Source of the DNA: Clostridium sp. C2-6-12
Lineage (GTDB): Bacteria; Bacillota; Clostridia; Clostridiales; Clostridiaceae
Assembly: GCF_009928485.1 (NCBI RefSeq)
Contig: NZ_JAABNP010000015.1
Coordinates: 16,316 to 80,315 of the forward strand
Length of the DNA: 64,000 nt
Reading direction: 5' to 3'
Numbering within the stretch: position 1 is the stretch's first letter; each line of letters starts with the position of its first letter. Position numbers and translations under genes: made by a program. The notes beneath the pieces were generated by a model. It saw only the letters and a list, made by a program, of their open reading frames with translations. It was not told the DNA's origin and did no database searches. Shown here in pieces: positions 59,909 through 64,000 of this stretch.

Positions 59909-60754
59909 TCACTCCTTTTTCTTCATTCTCACGTAAATATATACTCCTGGACAATCATCACTATAAAAAGCACTGAAATCTTTATAAATACAATCAGGAT
60001 TATCTTTTTCAAATATTTCCTTAAATGCATCTTGATTTTTTAATAATTTTAAAGCCCTTCTCTTAGTGAATCCTGTTCTGCTTTCTGTAACTTTAGGTTT
60101 TTTTAGATTTCTTGAAGCACTCCATCTGTCTTTACCTTGATTAGCTATATATTTTCCTACTCCAGTTAATTCAAAATCATCTGGTTGTAATCTCTTACTA
60201 TTAGCCCATCCATGAGTCCATAACTTTTCTGCTTCATTTCTATCCATTTTGTTAATAATTAAATGATGATGTATTCTAACTTTTTTACTTTTTCCAGGAT
60301 CATTTTCATACCCTATAGAATAAATATATTTAAGTTCATCTAGTCCATTTTTCTTCCTGTACCTTTTTAATCTTCTTATATAATTTTGCATATCTTTTCT
60401 TGCTGCAGTTTCATCTGGTAAATATCCATCTTTATATGAAACTGTAATAAATAAATCCTCTTCTCCAAAATTAGCATTTACTAATCTAACTGCCTTCTTT
60501 TGTGAATTTTTATGATTTAACTTTTTTTGAGATTCTTTACTTTCTTCTCTATCTTTTCTCCTAGGAATATCATGCTTACATTTCCAAACTGGATATAATT
60601 CCAATTCAACAATTTTCCCACTAACTATTCTTCTTCTTACATAAACAACATTATTGTTCATTCTAAGATCTTCTATTTTTTCTTCTCTTAATTCTTCTTT
60701 AAGTAACTTATTAAATATTTTTTCATAATCATAATCTCTATGTCTCTTTTTCAT
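59909..60754 (-). CDS. HUH-type rolling-circle replication initiator
   Basis: A 281-residue Rep-like protein. The HUH motif is KVRIHHHLIIN (H162-H164) and the nicking Tyr is Y202 in GVGKYIANQ. A basic N-terminus with a KWKC-type stretch (WKCKHDI) precedes it. It should nick a double-strand origin and stay bound to the 5' end, as P2 gpA does, which agrees with the P2-like tail. The start follows GAGGTAGAC. An antisense RNA candidate (60874-60938) overlaps its leader. Confidence 0.85.
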   Translation of the reverse strand: MKKRHRDYDYEKIFNKLLKEELREEKIEDLRMNNNVVYVRRRIVSGKIVELELYPVWKCKHDIPRRKDREESKESQKKLNHKNSQKKAVRLVNANFGEEDLFITVSYKDGYLPDETAARKDMQNYIRRLKRYRKKNGLDELKYIYSIGYENDPGKSKKVRIHHHLIINKMDRNEAEKLWTHGWANSKRLQPDDFELTGVGKYIANQGKDRWSASRNLKKPKVTESRTGFTKRRALKLLKNQDAFKEIFEKDNPDCIYKDFSAFYSDDCPGVYIYVRMKKKE

Positions 60755-60838
60755 ATGTCTACCTCATTATTAATATGTGGTTGAATTATTAATACCCATT
60801 ACAAGCCCGTATAACGGCTCTAAAAACCGTTTAAAAAA

Positions 60839-60938
60839 TTGACATAATACCTATATAAGACTATAATTATGTTAAGTTGATTTCTTATTTTAGGTATTAG
60901 AGAAAGTGTTTCAGTGCAAATGAAACACTTTCTTTTTA
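60839..60938 (+). ncRNA. candidate counter-transcribed RNA opposite the rep leader
   Basis: A consensus promoter, TTGACA (60839-60844), 17-base spacer, TATAAT (60862-60867), reads rightwards. A 13-bp perfect hairpin (60901-60913 with 60921-60933) and TTTTTATG end the transcript about 65 bases later, near 60938. There is no ORF. It lies on the strand opposite the untranslated leader of the rep gene (60755-60959), which mimics plasmid ctRNA control of Rep synthesis. The nearby CCGTATAACGG and AACGG/CCGTT repeats (60790-60830) may belong to the origin. Confidence 0.65.
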
Positions 60939-60959
60939 TGTCATTATTGTTAAAATATT

Positions 60960-61112
60960 TCATTTTCCTTTTTCCTGTCTTTGCTGCTTGTCCTTATTAT
61001 TCGGATTACTTCTCTTAGCAATGCACCAGGGGCAAATATACCCTTTAGGATGTATTGTTTTCTTTACACTTACATTCCAATGTAATTTACATTCGATACA
61101 CTTTATCGTCAT
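60960..61112 (-). CDS. 50-residue zinc-ribbon micro-protein
   Basis: ATG at 61112 after AGGAAGTGA encodes MTIKCIECKLHWNVSVKKTI, then YICPWCIAKRSN and a basic tail. Two CxxC pairs (C5/C8 and C27/C30) suit one zinc site. It is convergent with the candidate ctRNA. Such small zinc-ribbon proteins are frequent in phage early regions. Confidence 0.65.
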   Translation of the reverse strand: MTIKCIECKLHWNVSVKKTIHPKGYICPWCIAKRSNPNNKDKQQRQEKGK

Positions 61113-61124
61113 AGTAATCACTTC

Positions 61125-61367
61125 CTATTTGAAAATGCTAATCATAAAAATTATGGCTTGAATTATAAATGCCAATGCAAGTGAATATTTTATAATTGAA
61201 ACATCATCCTTTCTCTTTTCTTTAAGATAATATATAGCTGCCTCTAGAGCTGTTGCATCTTGTTTAAATATTTCATCTGACTTTTCACAGCTACACATAT
61301 GATCTGCTTCAATTTTTAAAGATTCTAATTGGCTAATAACATCTTTTTTACTCATACGTTTAATCAT
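61125..61367 (-). CDS. small membrane-anchored phage protein
   Basis: An 80-residue protein: a helical N-terminal part (KKDVISQLESLKIEADHMCS) and a C-terminal membrane helix (about 58-78, IIKYSLALAFIIQAIIFMIS). It is a tail-anchored type. Function unknown. An AGGTAACTT sequence precedes the start; an alternative ATG four codons in is possible. Confidence 0.6.
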   Translation of the reverse strand: MIKRMSKKDVISQLESLKIEADHMCSCEKSDEIFKQDATALEAAIYYLKEKRKDDVSIIKYSLALAFIIQAIIFMISIFK

Positions 61368-61370
61368 AAG

Positions 61371-61613
61371 TTACCTGCTTTTCATCTCAGCTAAGCAATT
61401 CTTACAAATATTTTTTCCTTTGTAATTAATTACGTCTCTTGCATCACCGCAGAAAATACATGCAGGTTGATACTTCTTTAAAATGATTTGTTCACCCTCT
61501 ACATAAATTTCTAATGCATCCTTTTCGGCAACGTCTAATGTTCTTCTAAGCTCTATTGGAAGAACAATTCTTCCTAGTTCATCTACTTTTCTTACTACTC
61601 CTGTTGATTTCAT
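61371..61613 (-). CDS. AbrB/SpoVT-type DNA-binding protein with C-terminal zinc motif
   Basis: An 80-residue protein. Residues 1-48 are an AbrB swapped-hairpin domain (STGVVRKVDELGRIVLPIEL, then EKDALEIYVEGEQIILKKY). The C-terminal part has CIFCGDA and CKNCLAE pairs, a small zinc ribbon. AbrB-type regulators control transition-state genes; the prophage copy may sense its own operator, the 10-bp inverted repeat at 61648-61676. Confidence 0.87.
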   Translation of the reverse strand: MKSTGVVRKVDELGRIVLPIELRRTLDVAEKDALEIYVEGEQIILKKYQPACIFCGDARDVINYKGKNICKNCLAEMKSR

Positions 61614-61647
61614 ATTTTATTCTCCTCTCAAATTTTGATATTTTAAC

Positions 61648-61676
61648 TTTCAACATATGGTAAAATTATGTTGAAA
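61648..61676. promoter_or_regulatory. 10-bp inverted repeat between AbrB and DUF2513 genes
   Basis: TTTCAACATA (61648-61657) and TATGTTGAAA (61667-61676) are perfect complements separated by 9 bases that include TAAAAT. The site lies in the divergent promoter region and probably acts as an operator. Confidence 0.65.
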
Positions 61677-61689
61677 GGGGGTGTCTATT

Positions 61690-62115
61690 ATGAAATTAAA
61701 TCCTGATTGTATTAGAGATATTTTACTTACTGTTGAAGATACTACTTCTCCTTCATCTGTAATGGCTTATAGACCTTCTGAAAATATCTATGAATCTCTT
61801 TTGGATGACGAAGCAAGTATTACTCCAAAAATTGAGCATAAGAGATTAAAACCATACACTGATGAAGAAATTCAATATCATATTAATCAATGTGAATTAT
61901 CTGGATTTTTTACTGAAATAAGTTGGTTTTGTGGCAATAGTTGTTTTATTCAAGATTTATCTCCTCTTGGCCATCAATTCTTAGCTGATATCCGCACAGA
62001 TACTAATTGGAATAAAACCAAAGATATTGCCAAAAAAGTAGGTTCTTCATCTCTAAGCACTTTGAAAGATATTTCTGCACAAGTTATAGCAGAAGTTATT
62101 AAAACAACTTTCTAA
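61690..62115 (+). CDS. DUF2513 family protein
   Basis: A 141-residue protein: KLNPDCIRDILLTVEDTTSP, then EIQYHINQCELSGFF and DLSPLGHQFLADIRTDTNWN, typical of DUF2513. These proteins occur widely in prophages with winged-helix-like parts; their role is not known. The ATG at 61690 follows GGGGG by 8 bases; GTG at 61681 is unlikely. The 3' end overlaps the opposite-strand gene by 17 bases. Confidence 0.8.
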   Translation: MKLNPDCIRDILLTVEDTTSPSSVMAYRPSENIYESLLDDEASITPKIEHKRLKPYTDEEIQYHINQCELSGFFTEISWFCGNSCFIQDLSPLGHQFLADIRTDTNWNKTKDIAKKVGSSSLSTLKDISAQVIAEVIKTTF

Positions 62116-62305
62116 TGTATTTTTTAATGTCACTGATTGTATTTTTCACAGCCCAATCAGTGGCTTCTTCAAGTTCTTCTTCTGTTGGCTTTATATTATT
62201 TATTTCCATATAATGAATTGCTCCACATAGTCCATGAAAATAAGTAAACCATTTAACTAATGCTAATCCTATAACTCCTGACATTATTAAAAATAATATA
62301 ATCAT
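62099..62305 (-). CDS. small membrane protein of the lysogeny region
   Basis: A 68-residue protein with an N-terminal membrane helix (about 2-20, IILFLIMSGVIGLALVKWFT) and an acidic soluble part. The ATG at 62305 follows GGGAGGAAGG closely. The gene is convergent with DUF2513. Function unknown. Confidence 0.55.
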   Translation of the reverse strand: MIILFLIMSGVIGLALVKWFTYFHGLCGAIHYMEINNIKPTEEELEEATDWAVKNTISDIKKYIRKLF

Positions 62306-62341
62306 CCTTCCTCCCAAAAAACTCTTCCTAATTTTTCACTT

Positions 62342-62485
62342 TTAATTTTTATATGAACAATTCTTATTCATATATCTGTCCAACCTTTGGCTAGCTTGTA
62401 CAACTTCTTTACAAGTCAAATTTCCACCATTTTTATTAATTTCCTCATACATTTGTTCTCTTAGCTGCTCTCCTCTTTTATCCAC
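62342..62485 (-). CDS. Spo0E-like aspartyl-phosphate phosphatase micro-protein
   Basis: A 47-residue frame begins with GTG at 62485 behind GAGGAAA. It matches the Spo0E pattern: REQMYEEINKNGG as the first helix and the signature SQRLD (32-36) in the second helix. Spo0E proteins remove phosphate from Spo0A~P and so block sporulation. Here it is in the prophage lysogeny region, so it may keep the host from sporulating. Found by reading the gap; a short Spo0E-like regulator without phosphatase activity is an alternative. Confidence 0.75.
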   Translation of the reverse strand: MDKRGEQLREQMYEEINKNGGNLTCKEVVQASQRLDRYMNKNCSYKN

Positions 62486-62522
62486 TTTCCTCACCACCTA
62501 TCACCGAAATTTATTTGACCAT

Positions 62523-62690
62523 TTAATCATTTGTTTCTCTCCCTATAAATTGAGGAAAACTATTAAAAAATCTTTCAAATGCCGCTTGTTGTTTTGATGG
62601 ATTTAATATTATTACACGCTTAATAAGTTCACCACTAAATTCTATTTCTATCGGCTTTTCATTCATTTCTTTACAAATAACCTCACTCAT
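62523..62690 (-). CDS. small phage protein of unknown function
   Basis: A 55-residue protein, MSEVICKEMNEKPIEIEFSG, then ELIKRVIILNPSKQQAAFER. The ATG at 62690 follows GGGGAG. The middle beta strand and the helix would suit a small accessory protein. An in-frame upstream start (62747) overlaps a 24-codon ORF and is less likely. Confidence 0.55.
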   Translation of the reverse strand: MSEVICKEMNEKPIEIEFSGELIKRVIILNPSKQQAAFERFFNSFPQFIGRETND

Positions 62691-62757
62691 TTTTCTCCCC
62701 ACTTTTTTTCTTAAATTCTGATAATAGCTTGTTAAAAAGTTTTTCATTCTCAGTCAT
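62683..62757 (-). CDS. 24-residue leader-like peptide
   Basis: ATG at 62757 overlaps the last codons of the XRE gene. The frame encodes MTENEKLFNKLLSEFKKKSG and ends inside the start of the 55-residue gene, so all three are likely translationally coupled. The amphipathic, basic character allows a function, but it may only transmit ribosomes. Confidence 0.4.
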   Translation of the reverse strand: MTENEKLFNKLLSEFKKKSGEKNE

Positions 62758-62956
62758 CTATATGCGCCTCCTTGATAGCTTGTTCAATTTCAGCTTTCGA
62801 CTTTTCATAAACTTCACTTAACTTTTCAACTTTATCATCACTAATATTATAAAGACCTTTTTCCAAATTACGAAATTGTATTCTGCTCACGCCCAGTTTT
62901 TCAGCTATTTTATAAGCTTTAATTCCACTTTCCTTCCTCATTTGCTCAAGGTTCAT
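62750..62956 (-). CDS. XRE-family HTH regulator (Cro-like)
   Basis: A 68-residue HTH protein: KAYKIAEKLGVSRIQFRNLE, then KGLYNISDDKVEKLSEVYEK. It is divergent from the larger XRE regulator at 63169, the normal Cro/CI arrangement, and starts with GGAGGTGG. It is the first gene of the minus-strand early unit. Confidence 0.85.
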   Translation of the reverse strand: MNLEQMRKESGIKAYKIAEKLGVSRIQFRNLEKGLYNISDDKVEKLSEVYEKSKAEIEQAIKEAHIDD

Positions 62957-63115
62957 AGCACCACCTCCTATGTCTTCATAATAAATTAGTTTATCAAAAA
63001 TGAAAAGTTTATTTTTACCTCATTTTTCCTTATTTATTCAATTTATCTCCGTATTTCTCGATATTTCTTCATTTTTTATATCTGCAAAAACTTTTCTTTT
63101 TATTTTAAAACGAGC

Positions 63116-63144
63116 TTTACATTTTTGAAAAGCAAATGTATAAT
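63116..63144 (+). promoter_or_regulatory. promoter of the lysogeny repressor
   Basis: TTTACA (63116-63121), a 17-base spacer and a perfect TATAAT (63139-63144) stand 25 bases before the repressor start. The 62957-63115 region has several AAAAGTTT/AAACTTTT-type elements that may be repressor operators. Confidence 0.8.
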
Positions 63145-63168
63145 ATTTTATAAGAAAGGATGATTTTT

Positions 63169-63561
63169 ATGTTTCAAGAAAGACTACAAAATTATAGGAA
63201 TGATTTAGGTTTAACAAAAAGAGAGATGGCCGATAGATTAGATATTAGCGAAGGTTATTATAATTTAATCGAAAACGGTAAAAGATCTCCTTCAAAAAGC
63301 TTTATTGAAAAATTAACATTAGATAGCGAACGTCCTGAAGAATTTTGGATATATGGTGTTAACGAAAAAGATTATATTGATGTTAGAGAAGATTTCAAAT
63401 GTATACAAAAAGCAGCTGAACAAATAATCGAACTAGGATTAGTTAACGATGTTAACAAATTATTCAACGGGAATTATCCTGAAGGAACCTTAGAAGAACT
63501 CTTAATCGTTGCTTTAAAAACAGATTTGGAATACTTGGTAAAAAAAAGAGATAAGAAATAA
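63169..63561 (+). CDS. XRE-family repressor of the lysogeny module
   Basis: A 130-residue protein; HTH at about 4-60 (QERLQNYRNDLGLTKREMAD, then ISEGYYNLIENGKRSPSKSF) and a C-terminal helical part for dimerization. It lacks a LexA-type peptidase, so induction must come another way. The start at 63169 follows AAAGGATG. It precedes the recombinase and probably maintains lysogeny. Confidence 0.82.
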   Translation: MFQERLQNYRNDLGLTKREMADRLDISEGYYNLIENGKRSPSKSFIEKLTLDSERPEEFWIYGVNEKDYIDVREDFKCIQKAAEQIIELGLVNDVNKLFNGNYPEGTLEELLIVALKTDLEYLVKKRDKK

Positions 63562-63618
63562 TAAAACAGAAAAATTTTATTATTTCTTAAATATATTCAG
63601 TTTAAGAAAGGTGATAAA

Positions 63619-64000
63619 ATGAATAAAATTGCAATTTATACAAGAAAATCAATCTATGTAGAAAACTCAGAAAGTATAGAAACTCAAATCACATTGTGTA
63701 AAGACTATTTTAAATCTAAAGGTGAATGTACAATTGAAGTATTTGAAGACGAAGGCTTTAGCGGAAAAAATACTAACAGACCTGCTTTCCAGCGTATGAT
63801 GAAAGAAATAAAATTAGGCAAATTTAATATAGTTGCAGTTTATAAGGTAGATAGAATCGCACGTAATATAGTTGATTTTGTAAAAATTTATGATGAGCTA
63901 GAAGCATTAGATGTAAAATTAATTTCTATAACAGAAGGCTTTGATCCTTCCACTCCTATGGGAAGAATGCTAATGATGATTTTAGCAAGTTTCGCTGATA
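63619..64000 (+). CDS. site-specific serine recombinase (large serine integrase), 3' part outside window
   Basis: The first 127 residues are seen. The resolvase/invertase catalytic core has Ser11 in IYTRKS, the EDEGFSGKNTNRPAFQRMM and VYKVDRIARN arginine motifs, and SITEGFDPSTPMGRMLMM. Large serine integrases place phage DNA at attB and sit next to attP. The gene runs off the window. Start is supported by AAAGGTGAT. The right attachment site should be just beyond the end of this gene. Confidence 0.92.
   Translation, partial: MNKIAIYTRKSIYVENSESIETQITLCKDYFKSKGECTIEVFEDEGFSGKNTNRPAFQRMMKEIKLGKFNIVAVYKVDRIARNIVDFVKIYDELEALDVKLISITEGFDPSTPMGRMLMMILASFAD

Larger units (their letters stand above)
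25168..64000. mobile_element. P2-like contractile-tailed prophage (right end outside the window, left boundary approximate)
   Basis: A nearly continuous minus-strand block holds lysis, fibre, contractile tail, head, packaging, early and lysogeny modules in standard phage order. It ends in a plus-strand serine recombinase cut by the window edge. The tail genes are of P2 type, the head genes of lambda/Mu type, and a HUH Rep is present. The left boundary is set at the last gene of the accessory operon; it could lie anywhere from about 21.9 to 27.5 kb. No attachment sites can be matched because the right end is missing. All structural genes look intact, so the phage may be inducible. Confidence 0.85.

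Overview
The window is a low-GC Firmicute chromosome segment. The very A+T-rich DNA, strong AGGAGG-type ribosome binding sites, PcfJ/PcfK-type phage genes and the housekeeping gene set fit a Clostridium sensu stricto of the solventogenic, plant-polymer-degrading kind (inference; no rRNA or tRNA gene is present to confirm it).

Positions 1 to about 24.8 kb are mostly host chromosome. In order: a partial cytochrome-b5-like protein with a Gly/Thr repeat tail; an ECF sigma factor with its DUF4179 membrane anti-sigma-like partner; DAHP synthase; a collapsed second copy of the sigma/DUF4179 pair; a PHP-family histidinol phosphatase; a large secreted GH10 xylanase with two C-terminal CBM9-like modules; a truncated YlxP/DUF503 remnant; PRPP synthetase; an orphan ABC ATPase; a Suv3-like RNA helicase; an oxygen/NO-type cluster (Crp/Fnr regulator, DUF438-hemerythrin protein, ODP-type diiron MBL protein, DUF2249 protein) with two Crp/Fnr-type palindromes; peptidase T; a dltD-dltX-dltB cluster that lacks dltA and dltC; and xpt with an atypical purine-riboswitch-like leader. 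At 23.2-24.8 kb lies an RRNPP-type HTH-TPR receptor followed by a 50-residue secreted peptide gene, which looks like a complete peptide quorum-sensing pair.

From about 25 kb to the right edge is a prophage that runs off the window. A left-end accessory operon (25.2-27.0 kb) holds a HTH protein, two unknown proteins and a small membrane peptide that may be covered by an antisense RNA. Reading rightwards come lysis genes (amidase, LLH holin, XhlA-like), two tail fibres, and a P2-like contractile tail (gpI, gpJ, gp25, gpU-like, gpV-like, gpD, gpX, tape measure, gpE/gpE-E' frameshift pair, tube, sheath). Then comes the head and packaging module (minor tail Z, DUF2190, Mu gpT-like capsid, protease, lambda-type portal, GpA-type terminase, Nu1-like small subunit), with a GC-rich cos-like site beside terS. 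The early region at 51.8-61.6 kb has a sigma-like late regulator, a MazG-like protein, YopX, DUF3102, PcfJ/PcfK, a VRR-NUC nuclease and a HUH Rep. The lysogeny module at 61.4-64 kb has AbrB-like and XRE regulators, DUF2513, a Spo0E-like micro-protein and the start of a serine recombinase, which is therefore near the right attachment site.

Most prophage genes are on the minus strand, tightly packed and often overlapping. Only a few regulators, DUF2513 and the recombinase are on the plus strand. Several real genes are shorter than 60 codons and were found by reading the gaps: the dltX-like protein, the signalling peptide, a Spo0E-like protein and several zinc-binding or membrane micro-proteins. 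The points I consider most worth testing are the RRNPP/peptide pair, a plus-strand RNA antisense to the rep leader, a candidate type I toxin-antitoxin locus, the internally duplicated tail chaperone, the D-X-B dlt cluster and the prophage Spo0E-like protein.
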